This document shows positions 1-6,418 of a stretch of DNA of 8,310 nucleotides, in pieces (within the stretch, counting starts at the first letter, position 1; every line of letters starts with the position of its first letter). Made by a program: the position numbers and the translations under genes. Origin of the DNA: Euryarchaeota archaeon UBA121. Lineage in GTDB: Archaea; Thermoplasmatota; Poseidoniia; Poseidoniales; Thalassarchaeaceae. The stretch is from positions 7,800 through 16,109 of the forward strand of contig DANL01000034.1 of NCBI GenBank assembly GCA_002499865.1, given 5' to 3'. The notes below the pieces were generated by a model. That model was given only the letters and a program-made list of their open reading frames with translations. It had not been told where the DNA came from and did no database searches.

Positions 1-196
1 TCCTTTCTGGATTGATTACCAGAACTAGATCTCCGGGGTCTATTGCGCCTATTTGCCCCTCGTCATCGTGCATCATTGAACCAGATTCTACTACGACCAT
101 CGGAGGGAAGGTTCCTGTAGACAGAAACATAGAGCCAAGCAGTAATGCCACTAGCCCTACTGCAAGAAATATTTCCCTAGCTAGTGCATTAGACAT
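1..196 (-). CDS. Signal peptidase I (S26 family, archaeal Sec11-like), partial at the left edge
   Basis: Partial gene: the first 65 codons are present and the rest lies beyond the left edge. The product should be a membrane-anchored serine protease that removes signal peptides from exported proteins on the outer face of the membrane. The translation begins MSNALAREIF, followed by one hydrophobic segment (about residues 9-27) that would be the N-terminal anchor. Next comes VVVESGSMMH with the family Ser-Gly-Ser-Met motif; Ser40 is the expected nucleophile. A downstream GDLVLV strand matches the family's substrate-binding region. The archaeal/eukaryotic type uses a Ser-His-Asp arrangement, but the His and Asp regions are outside the window. 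The start ATG (196-194) lies one base after the stop of the upstream membrane-protein gene and has a strong ribosome site just ahead, so the two are almost certainly co-transcribed and probably translationally coupled. The identification rests on the motif plus the anchor; only the N-terminus can be judged. Confidence 0.85.
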   Translation of the reverse strand, partial: MSNALAREIFLAVGLVALLLGSMFLSTGTFPPMVVVESGSMMHDDEGQIGAIDPGDLVLVINPER

Positions 197-197
197 T

Positions 198-1013
198 TCA
201 CTCCTCCTCGTAATAATTCTTGAGAGGCCTAGTGAAATTCAATAATATAGCAAAGAAGGCCATTAGTAGCAAACTCACTGAATCTAAATGAGGAGGGGCA
301 AAGGTGGTATTTCCCATTGAGAGGATGTATGCTGAAAGGTCGATGGTCCTATGGTTAATACCATCTAGCCCCATAGATATCCCAAGGATCGAGTTGAGAG
401 ATAATAGGGTAACAACGGATGCACATGAAACGATAATCGCTCTATTGGCCTTCTTAGTCCTAAGAAGTGGCAATCCGGGGAGTCGATCAGATAGTCGTGA
501 GTTCTCTGTTCCCCACCATTCATACTCATTTTTTTCTTTTGTAGGAGGCGTTACCACACTGCGACTATTCAGTGGAGGCAGGGAAACAACCTTGAATCTC
601 TTTCCCCCTCTTATTTGGAAGTCATCGTAAAGTCCCATCAGCCTCGATTGGTATTTAGGCCCAAGTATTTCAGCCGCTTCTTCGGCTTCCTTCCTTCTCC
701 TGATAATCTCAGTCCTTGCATCCAATGAGAGAATGTCTTCCAAAATATTCCTCTGTGACCAATAGAAGCTGAACTCTGGGACAGCATAAATGGACGTTAA
801 TGATCCAATAGCCAAACAGAGCCAGCTGAATGGTAGCATGAATTCTTGGTGTTCTGGATCGGATGCACCCCCGAGCATGAATATGAATATGAAGCCCCAC
901 AAAACAGAAGCAGTAGACAGTATTGTGGTATACGTGACTATCTGGAACTGGATATCTTTCTTCGATTCCCACCATCTGGTGAAGAAACCCTTCCTACTCC
1001 TTCCGCGAGCCAT
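198..1013 (-). CDS. Four-helix membrane protein of unknown function
   Basis: I do not recognise this 271-residue protein. It starts with a basic N-terminus (MARGRSRKGFFTRWW), followed by two hydrophobic segments at about residues 26-48 and 60-80. A hydrophilic middle of about 110 residues follows, with a charged helical stretch near 90-117 (rich in Arg, Glu and Ala, possibly coiled coil). Two further hydrophobic segments lie at about 192-212 and 245-262, before the acidic tail KNYYEEE. This predicts an inner-membrane protein with an even number of helices and a cytoplasmic middle loop by the positive-inside rule. No catalytic motif was seen. The ATG at 1013 is the first in the frame that keeps the basic N-terminus; no Shine-Dalgarno sequence precedes it, which would fit a leaderless transcript. 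The tight junction with signal peptidase suggests a link to export or membrane quality control, but that is inference from position only. Confidence 0.75.
   Translation of the reverse strand: MARGRSRKGFFTRWWESKKDIQFQIVTYTTILSTASVLWGFIFIFMLGGASDPEHQEFMLPFSWLCLAIGSLTSIYAVPEFSFYWSQRNILEDILSLDARTEIIRRRKEAEEAAEILGPKYQSRLMGLYDDFQIRGGKRFKVVSLPPLNSRSVVTPPTKEKNEYEWWGTENSRLSDRLPGLPLLRTKKANRAIIVSCASVVTLLSLNSILGISMGLDGINHRTIDLSAYILSMGNTTFAPPHLDSVSLLLMAFFAILLNFTRPLKNYYEEE
201..209 (-). promoter_or_regulatory. Shine-Dalgarno site of the signal peptidase gene
   Basis: Read on the minus strand the sequence is GAGGAGGAG, four bases before the ATG at 196. It lies inside the last codons (Glu-Glu-Glu) of the preceding gene, whose TGA stop is at 200-198. 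This is the strongest ribosome site in the window and fixes the start of the signal peptidase. Confidence 0.7.
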
Positions 1014-1118
1014 TGAAGTACTCGACTTGGCACATACGATTAGTTACTTCCCATGTGCGTTCATCTAATTTCATTATCTCTCTCCGATTGGTTCATGAGA
1101 AGACCGTGTCATGGACGT
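1014..1118. promoter_or_regulatory. Divergent intergenic region between the membrane-protein gene and the lipoprotein gene
   Basis: This 105-bp gap must hold promoters for two genes transcribed away from each other. No convincing TATA box was found for either. The AT-rich stretch at 1062-1078 is the best candidate for the rightward gene. A 6-bp inverted repeat (GCACAT at 1030-1035, ATGTGC at 1053-1058) lies about 20 bp from the leftward start and could be a binding site or chance. Confidence 0.35.
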
Positions 1119-2402
1119 ATGATGAAAAGGCGAGTCGTACCGGTGTTAGCTGTCATTCTTATCCTCACTTCTGGATGCACTTCAGGCCCCCCCGATCTAG
1201 ACGGAGATGGAATATCCGATAGTGAAGACTTGGATATTGATGGGGATGGATGGGACAATGACATCGAGCTGAATTGTAGCACAGACCAACTCATCTCCAG
1301 TAGCGTTCCATCTGATATCGATGGAGACTTGATTTGTGATCTTCTTGATAGTGATGACGATGGTGACATGTGGGGAGATTTCACAGAGATAGATTGCTCC
1401 ACTGACCCTCTCGATAATAGCTCAGTTCCTGCAGATTATGATGGAGATATGATTTGTGATTCACTAGATCAGGATGCTGATGGCGATGGGCTTCCCAATG
1501 ACTGGGAGCAAATCAGGGGTTTCGACTATCTGGATGATCAGGATTACATCTCGTGTCATGGAATGACTGAATATTGTATGAGAACTTATGATGATTTCAC
1601 CTTTGCAGAGTCTCATAATTCATTTTCAACCCCTGAAGATGGGATTATCGCTGGAATAAACCATTTGACAGGTTTGCAAAGCCAATGGGAAGATGGCATC
1701 AGGGCGTTCATGTTGGATCCATATCATCCATCAGAATTGCAGAATGAAAGGGAGGATGTGGTATTTTGTCATGCATTATCCTTACCGAATACTCCACCAT
1801 GTTTGTTTGGTAGTGTTGATGCTTTTGAATGGCTAAGGAGTCTTAATTCACTTCATAATAACAGTACGGGGGATATTGTCAGTCTTCTGATACAGAATTA
1901 CCGAGTTCCAGGGGAGCATCTAGAGTATCTGCTAAATGAGACTGGCATATTAGATAGGGCTTACATTCACGAATTAGGTAGTCCATGGCCATCTATCGGA
2001 GACTTGTCATTATCGGGGACCGATGTGGTGGTTTTCATTGAGATGGAATATGAAGATAATTTCTCGAAGCTTTTGCCAGCTTGGAAACATACCTGGGATA
2101 CTCCATATGGAGAATCTAATCAGGATGAGATGACTTGTAACCTAGGCAGAGGTGATTCTAGTCAGCCTGTTTGGCATATGAACAACTGGTTGAGCACTTT
2201 CGGTTTATCTGACGCTACAAAGGCGGAAGAAGTCAATGAATACAGTACACTGTTGGATAGAGCGTTGTTGTGCTGGGAACAAGTTGGAGATAGACCAACC
2301 TTCATAGGTGTAGATTATTGGGAGCAAGGCGAGGTTACGAATGTTACTAGAACTCTCAATAGTATGGAACACTGGTCTGATGATATCCCTCCGCGTCCAT
2401 GA
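1119..2402 (+). CDS. Predicted lipoprotein: tandem calcium-loop repeats plus PI-PLC X-like (PLC-like phosphodiesterase) domain
   Basis: A 427-residue predicted cell-surface protein. The N-terminus MMKRR is followed by a hydrophobic core and LTSGC, a lipobox-like site with Cys20 as the probable lipid-modified residue. Residues about 26-135 hold Asp/Gly calcium-loop repeats of the thrombospondin type 3 style (DLDGDGISD, DIDGDGWDND, DADGDGLPND), including a 40-residue unit present twice in tandem, each copy with two Cys. Residues about 155-427 resemble the PI-specific phospholipase C X domain. His166-Asn167 in ESHNSFS matches the catalytic His and calcium-binding Asn of the usual GTHNS motif. 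GIRAFMLDPY (Asp200) matches the following metal-ligand strand, His218 in VVFCHA matches the second catalytic His, and FIGVDYWEQG (about 395-406) matches the late barrel strand. The metal-ligand Glu usual two residues before Asp200 is Met198 here. Substrate is unknown; a phosphodiester lipid is possible. In-frame ATGs also occur at 1053 and 1095. I chose 1119 because it gives a compact signal peptide; 1095 is possible. Confidence 0.75.
   Translation: MMKRRVVPVLAVILILTSGCTSGPPDLDGDGISDSEDLDIDGDGWDNDIELNCSTDQLISSSVPSDIDGDLICDLLDSDDDGDMWGDFTEIDCSTDPLDNSSVPADYDGDMICDSLDQDADGDGLPNDWEQIRGFDYLDDQDYISCHGMTEYCMRTYDDFTFAESHNSFSTPEDGIIAGINHLTGLQSQWEDGIRAFMLDPYHPSELQNEREDVVFCHALSLPNTPPCLFGSVDAFEWLRSLNSLHNNSTGDIVSLLIQNYRVPGEHLEYLLNETGILDRAYIHELGSPWPSIGDLSLSGTDVVVFIEMEYEDNFSKLLPAWKHTWDTPYGESNQDEMTCNLGRGDSSQPVWHMNNWLSTFGLSDATKAEEVNEYSTLLDRALLCWEQVGDRPTFIGVDYWEQGEVTNVTRTLNSMEHWSDDIPPRP
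1239..1478 (+). repeat. Tandem duplication of a 120-bp (40-residue) calcium-loop unit
   Basis: Two in-frame units, 1239-1358 and 1359-1478, encode matching blocks. The shared features in order are DGD, a Trp, an acidic helix ending in CSTD, a SSVP turn, then a DGD loop, ICD, and an LD pair. Each unit has two Cys at matching places, suggesting one disulfide per unit, and Asp/Asn spaced as in thrombospondin type 3 calcium loops. A partial third loop (DGDGLPND) follows directly at 1479. The DNA has diverged between copies, so this is an old protein-level repeat and not a recent DNA duplication. Confidence 0.8.
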
Positions 2403-2413
2403 ATTATTCATGG
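2397..2413. repeat. 17-bp near-perfect palindrome at the end of the lipoprotein gene, before lhr
   Basis: The sequence CCATGAATTATTCATGG has two 8-bp arms that are exact reverse complements around a single central T. It covers the TGA stop codon (2400-2402) of the lipoprotein gene and ends three bases before the AT-rich stretch that could be the lhr TATA box. As RNA it could form a 7-bp stem with a three-base loop, but no U-tract follows, so a transcription-factor operator is at least as likely as a terminator. Confidence 0.55.
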
Positions 2414-2415
2414 TC

Positions 2416-2435
2416 ATAAATTGACAAATACGGAG
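2416..2435 (+). promoter_or_regulatory. Putative lhr promoter (TATA-like box) and weak ribosome site
   Basis: ATAAATT at 2416-2422 is centred about 25 bp before the lhr ATG, the spacing expected for an archaeal TATA box driving a leaderless or nearly leaderless message. GGAG at 2432-2435, eight bases before the ATG, is a possible Shine-Dalgarno site. Both cannot serve the same transcript if it starts at the ATG, so one of the two may be chance. Confidence 0.35.
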
Positions 2436-2443
2436 TTACAAGT

Positions 2444-5398
2444 ATGGATCATCTTCACCCTAAAGTCAGGAAGCTAATTGAGATTAGAGGTTGGTCTCTG
2501 TCTTCTATACAGGAGTCCTCCATGGAAGACTTAGTATCTGGATATGATAGAGTATTGGTCTCACCTACGGGCAGTGGGAAAACAGAAGCCGCCATACTGC
2601 CTCTCGCATCGAGATTCATCACCGAGGAATGGGACGGGCTCTCAATTCTCTATATCACACCATTAAGAGCTCTAAACAGAGATATCGACAGAAGGCTCGC
2701 AGAAATGCTAGAACCACTTGGAATTTCTGTAGGCCTGAGGCATGGAGATACATCACAACGAGAAAGAGCGAAGCAGTCGAAGAATCCTCCTAATCTACTA
2801 GTAACCACTCCTGAAACAGCTCAAATTATGCTACTTGGAAGTAGATTGAGGAGGCATCTTTCTGGTTTGAATGCAGTTATCTTAGATGAGGTACATGAGC
2901 TGGCTTCTTCGGAGAGGGGGGCACAGCTACTTGTCGGCCTTGAGAGGATTGCTGAATACTGTTCCGAGAAATTCCAGAGAGTTGGATTATCAGCTACCGT
3001 TGGAAATCCATTAGAGACCGCAAAATGGCTTTCAGATGAGGCGCTTCCCATAATTGGTCCATCGCCTAGATTTACTGAGGTTCGAGTTCATAGAGAGGTT
3101 CCAACACCATCTGATGAGGCCGAGTCGATAGTATGGTCAAGTTCCCCTCACTCCGTGGCGGCACATAGGAGGCTCGCACAGTCTCTTTCTGAGGACTATC
3201 CTGCTCTAGTTTTCGTAAACTCACGTAATGCTGCTGAGTCTGTTTCTCAAAGGCTTCGTAGTATGAATGAAGATATTTTGCTAGGAGTGCATCATGGAAG
3301 TCTGGCTGCTGAAACCAGGAAGGAGATGGAGGATGGGCTGAGGAAAGGCGAGCTGAATGCGATCGTTTGCACTAGTAGTCTTGAGCTGGGCATAGATATT
3401 GGAAGCATAAAAAGAGTGCATCAAATGCAGAGTCCGAGAGCTGTTGATAGGTTACTTCAGAGAATGGGCAGAGCTGAGCATGTCATTGGAGGGACTGGTA
3501 GAGGTGAGCTTTTGGCTTGGGAGACAGATGAGGTTGCAGAAGGTGCGGTTATTGCGAGGAGAGCGATGTCGGGAGAGCTTGAAGGGGTGGAATGGAGGAA
3601 TAATCCCGGGATAGTCGCTGCGAATCAGTTCCTACAGATGTCAATAGAGAGAGGCGTTGTTCCGATTGATTTGGCTACGAAGATAATCGGGAGATGCTCT
3701 ATTTTCAGAGATTGGGAAAGGAAGGATAGTATCTCCCTGCTAAAGGTACTGAGTGACAGGTGGATGGTAAACTTCGTTGAGGATCCTTCTGAGTCAGATG
3801 TTACTTCTTGGCCGGGAAGGCTTTGGCAGGAATTGTCAGAAAGGACAGATGGTGATGCACCGATAGAGAGACCATCATGGGAAGTTGAACATTCTGAAAC
3901 TGATAAGATTAGATGGAGAAATCAATTGATTAATGGCCTTCCAGACGTATTGAAGAATGGCTGGTTCTCGCCTTCCGGTAGACTTGGTAGAAATAGGATA
4001 GATCATATTTCCATGATTCCCGATGAGTTATCTTACAGAGTGAGAGACGCAGTTGGCAGAAGTGTCCTGGGTTCTGTAGATGAGGCATTTGTTCTATCAT
4101 TGGGAGGAGAAGAAGACGGAGGGAAGAGAAGAAACAGGACATTCGTAATGGCCGGTAGAACATGGCAGATAGTTGATGCTGATCCTGATCAGGAAGAGAT
4201 TCTGGTAATTCCAATTAAAGACTCTGGCGAGGTTCCCGTTTGGTCTGGGGAGTTACCCCCAGTGCCAATGGAAATAGCCATGGAAGTTGGAATGCTAAGG
4301 AGATCTATCGCGGTGGCCATAGGTGCTATGGACGGAGAGGTAAGAGATTTGTCTAACTACCCTCTTTCAGATGAGGCTCGTGATCATCTGATTAGTACTG
4401 TTGCAGAACATTATGATTCCTCCGGCATAATTCCTGATGACAAGACTGTAACAGTCTCGGAGAGTGATGGCGCCATAATTGTCAATACTTGTAGAGGCTC
4501 TAGAGTAAATGAGACTCTCGGACACTTCTTACAGGCTATGGGTTCATTGAAAGATGGCAAGATGGGTAGATCGACAATAGATCCATACAGAGTCTCTCTA
4601 CAGGTTCCTTCCTTGACCCCGAGTGAAGTTGTTAAACTTCTTTCTGAGACTCCGCCCTCATCAATATCATCAATAATGTGGATGACGATACCTAATGGAA
4701 GGGCGATAAGGTGGAGAGTCGTCCAAGTAGCTAGAAAAATGGGAATTCTAGAGAAAGGTACCGATCCAAGGAAAGTAAATCTCGAAGGACTAATGCAGAG
4801 ATACAGAGGGACTCCAGTTATCGAAGAGTCACTAGAGAAATTATTTCATGAGAGGATGGATATTCAGGGGACTCAAGACCTTCTTAGAGATATCACGAAT
4901 GGTGATGTTCGAGTCCATCAAACCCCGGCAGGAAGACTGGGCAGATCTCCCAGAGCGGAAATGGACTTACTACTTCCGGCTTGGAGTGATACTGAGATTC
5001 GAGAGAGGTTGGAAACTAGACTACTCAACGAAAGGGCCGTGCTCGTTTGTCTAAACTGCGGAGGAAAAAGAAGGAGGAGAGTAGAGAGGATAGGCATTGT
5101 AGAACCCTGTTCATCCTGCGGGGGCACCATGCAGGCTTGTGCTCCTGAGAGAATGGAGAAGATGCTCGTGGAAAGGATAGGGAGTACAGATGAGAAAATT
5201 TCTGGAAGGGTACAGAGAAATGCTGAGCTTGTAAAAACACATGGTCAAGATGCCATATTATGCCTAATGGGAAGAGGCGTGGGGGAGGATACTGCAACTA
5301 GAATACTGAGAGGACCGCCTGGTGATAGAGTTAGATTACTCAGAGCAATTCACAACGCAGAGTTACAATATGCGAGGACAAGACCATTCTGGCGCTAG
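2444..5398 (+). CDS. lhr: ATP-dependent helicase Lhr (archaeal Lhr type, superfamily 2)
   Basis: A 984-residue helicase of the Large helicase-related family: a 3'-5' DNA translocase and helicase acting in the cytoplasm on DNA or RNA:DNA forks, linked in other archaea and bacteria to DNA repair. Motifs in order are Gln23 region, Walker A PTGSGKT (Lys46), Walker B DEVH (148-151), SAT (183-185), FVNSRNAAE, HHGSLAAETR, a TSSLELGIDIG strand, and motif VI QRMGRAEH (339-346, Arg343). The C-terminal half carries the winged-helix and Lhr-specific regions. These are followed by a zinc-ribbon-like module with Cys869, Cys872, Cys889 and Cys892, and a tail ending in ARTRPFW that is typical of archaeal Lhr. 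Length and both ends match a complete archaeal protein; the much longer extension of E. coli Lhr is absent. Motif VI has Glu345 where a small residue (Gly) is usual. The gene starts 41 bp after the lipoprotein gene, beside a palindrome, and is followed after 33 bp by a kinase-like gene. Confidence 0.93.
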   Translation: MDHLHPKVRKLIEIRGWSLSSIQESSMEDLVSGYDRVLVSPTGSGKTEAAILPLASRFITEEWDGLSILYITPLRALNRDIDRRLAEMLEPLGISVGLRHGDTSQRERAKQSKNPPNLLVTTPETAQIMLLGSRLRRHLSGLNAVILDEVHELASSERGAQLLVGLERIAEYCSEKFQRVGLSATVGNPLETAKWLSDEALPIIGPSPRFTEVRVHREVPTPSDEAESIVWSSSPHSVAAHRRLAQSLSEDYPALVFVNSRNAAESVSQRLRSMNEDILLGVHHGSLAAETRKEMEDGLRKGELNAIVCTSSLELGIDIGSIKRVHQMQSPRAVDRLLQRMGRAEHVIGGTGRGELLAWETDEVAEGAVIARRAMSGELEGVEWRNNPGIVAANQFLQMSIERGVVPIDLATKIIGRCSIFRDWERKDSISLLKVLSDRWMVNFVEDPSESDVTSWPGRLWQELSERTDGDAPIERPSWEVEHSETDKIRWRNQLINGLPDVLKNGWFSPSGRLGRNRIDHISMIPDELSYRVRDAVGRSVLGSVDEAFVLSLGGEEDGGKRRNRTFVMAGRTWQIVDADPDQEEILVIPIKDSGEVPVWSGELPPVPMEIAMEVGMLRRSIAVAIGAMDGEVRDLSNYPLSDEARDHLISTVAEHYDSSGIIPDDKTVTVSESDGAIIVNTCRGSRVNETLGHFLQAMGSLKDGKMGRSTIDPYRVSLQVPSLTPSEVVKLLSETPPSSISSIMWMTIPNGRAIRWRVVQVARKMGILEKGTDPRKVNLEGLMQRYRGTPVIEESLEKLFHERMDIQGTQDLLRDITNGDVRVHQTPAGRLGRSPRAEMDLLLPAWSDTEIRERLETRLLNERAVLVCLNCGGKRRRRVERIGIVEPCSSCGGTMQACAPERMEKMLVERIGSTDEKISGRVQRNAELVKTHGQDAILCLMGRGVGEDTATRILRGPPGDRVRLLRAIHNAELQYARTRPFWR

Positions 5399-5431
5399 AA
5401 ACCCCTATCTCTGATATGCCTTCCCAATCAC

Positions 5432-5983
5432 ATGCTTGTGGGGCTCACTGGGCGAAACGCCTCGGGGAAAACTACAGTGGTAAACTGGTTTTCCTCAAAA
5501 GGAGTAAGGACTACATCGTGCTCTGATTCCATAAGAAACTGGTTGTCCGAACAGGGCATCCCTGAGAGTAGAGATTCTCTAATAGAAGGAGGCAGGGAGC
5601 TTCGGCGTAGAGGAGGGGCTGGAGTACTCGCAGAAATGCTTCTAGCTAACCTAGACGGAGAAGACGCTGTGATAGACTCAATTAGAACTCCGGGGGAGGT
5701 CGAAGTATTGAGACAAAGGAGTGATTTCATTCTGATTGAAATAAGAGCTGGCGTGGACTCCAGATGGAGCAGGTCACAGAGTCGGGGAAGGACAGGAGAT
5801 CCAGACATGAAAGAGACTTTCCTTGCTCAGGAGAAGTCTGAAGAGGTCGCTCAAGATGATGCGGGGCAGGCCCTAAATGCTACAGCAGAGATGGCAGACA
5901 TGGTAATAGTGAACGATGGTGAGCTGGATGATCTATACTCTGATCTAGATGATTTGTGGCATAGGATAACTAAACCTGTCTGA
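5432..5983 (+). CDS. P-loop kinase-like NTPase (dephospho-CoA kinase / UPF0200-like)
   Basis: A 183-residue single-domain P-loop protein. GRNASGKTT near the N-terminus is an intact Walker A motif (Gly7 to Thr14, Lys13). VIDSIRTPGEVEVLR (about 80-94) is the Walker B-side strand followed by the Arg/Glu pattern seen in archaeal UPF0200 and dephospho-CoA kinase-like proteins. A lid-like stretch RSQSRGRTGDP is followed by an acidic helix, then a GQ motif and MADMVIVNDGELDDL, the usual final strand and helix. The likely role is phosphoryl transfer to a small nucleotide-like substrate. The substrate cannot be told: archaeal dephospho-CoA kinase belongs to a different family, so a CoaE label would be unsafe. 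The ATG at 5432 directly precedes the first strand; no ribosome site is visible in the 33 bp after lhr, so readthrough from lhr or a leaderless start is possible. Its 3' end overlaps the convergent dCMP deaminase gene by 14 bp. Confidence 0.75.
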   Translation: MLVGLTGRNASGKTTVVNWFSSKGVRTTSCSDSIRNWLSEQGIPESRDSLIEGGRELRRRGGAGVLAEMLLANLDGEDAVIDSIRTPGEVEVLRQRSDFILIEIRAGVDSRWSRSQSRGRTGDPDMKETFLAQEKSEEVAQDDAGQALNATAEMADMVIVNDGELDDLYSDLDDLWHRITKPV

Positions 5984-6407
5984 CAGTGATATTCGCTTCC
6001 GACATCATTGACATCGCTATAGAGAAGTCCTCTTGCCACCTTTCTGGAATTTCCAATACCTTAGGAAAAACTACTTCATTTATTCCCGCTTGAATCAGTG
6101 ACCTGGTACATCTAGAGCAAGGTGGCCATGTAACATAAGCAGTCGTTCCCTTGAGAGAAACACCGACTCTAGCAGCGTGCATTATGGCATTCTCTTCGGC
6201 ATGACATATCAAGGGGTACTTCTGAGAACGATCTGACAGTCTGGTTTCATCATCCTTTATTCCCCTGGGGAATCCATTGAATCCAGTAGATCTAATCTCC
6301 CTATCGTCACCTACGACCACGCAACCCACCTTCGTGGAAGGGTCTTTGCTCCACAAAGAAATATGACTGGCGAGCTCCAAGAATCTCTCATCCCACTTGT
6401 CCCCCAT
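5970..6407 (-). CDS. dCMP deaminase (zinc-dependent cytidine/deoxycytidylate deaminase family)
   Basis: A 145-residue cytoplasmic enzyme predicted to convert dCMP to dUMP, the substrate of thymidylate synthase. Zinc and catalytic residues are all present: His69 and Glu71 in CHAEENAI, and Cys97 and Cys100 in PPCSRC. STKVGCVVV (24-32) and the GFNGFPRG loop (42-49) are typical of dCMP deaminases (ComEB type) and argue against a tRNA adenosine deaminase. The length equals that of a single-domain family member. The frame stays open upstream to 6542, but that stretch overlaps the real gene before it and its residues look unlike the family. The ATG at 6407 gives the expected N-terminus (MGDKWDERFLELA) and has a GTGGTGAT ribosome site. 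It is the last gene of a minus-strand set with folC and a small membrane protein, and ends tail to tail over the kinase-like gene with no space for a separate terminator. Confidence 0.9.
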   Translation of the reverse strand: MGDKWDERFLELASHISLWSKDPSTKVGCVVVGDDREIRSTGFNGFPRGIKDDETRLSDRSQKYPLICHAEENAIMHAARVGVSLKGTTAYVTWPPCSRCTRSLIQAGINEVVFPKVLEIPERWQEDFSIAMSMMSEANITVRQV

Positions 6408-6410
6408 GTA

Positions 6411-6418
6411 ATCACCAC
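6411..6418 (-). promoter_or_regulatory. Ribosome binding site of the dCMP deaminase gene
   Basis: On the minus strand the sequence GTGGTGAT lies three bases before the ATG at 6407 and directly after the TAG stop (6420-6418, sharing one base) of the preceding gene. It matches the GGTGAT part of the Shine-Dalgarno consensus. This site and the gene boundary together favour the 6407 start over upstream ones. Confidence 0.45.

Noticed and set aside
12..245. Plus-strand open frame of 77 codons
   Set aside because: It is antisense to the signal peptidase start, whose SGSM motif, anchor and ribosome site are clear; the plus-strand product is low-complexity Ser/Thr/Ile with no pattern.
304..630. Plus-strand open frame of 108 codons
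   Set aside because: It lies entirely antisense within the four-helix membrane-protein gene and shows no domain or ribosome site.
1053..1118. Upstream extension of the lipoprotein gene to the ATG at 1053
   Set aside because: It adds a stretch that spoils a compact lipoprotein signal peptide, and no ribosome site is seen. The ATG at 1095 remains possible but second choice.
1187..1193. Run of seven C just after the lipobox, a possible phase-variation tract
   Set aside because: The frame is intact through it, the run is short, and it simply encodes Gly-Pro-Pro in the linker after Cys20.
5399..5431. Terminator or promoter between lhr and the kinase-like gene
   Set aside because: No stem-loop, T-tract or TATA-like box of convincing spacing was found in these 33 bp; co-transcription is the simpler reading.
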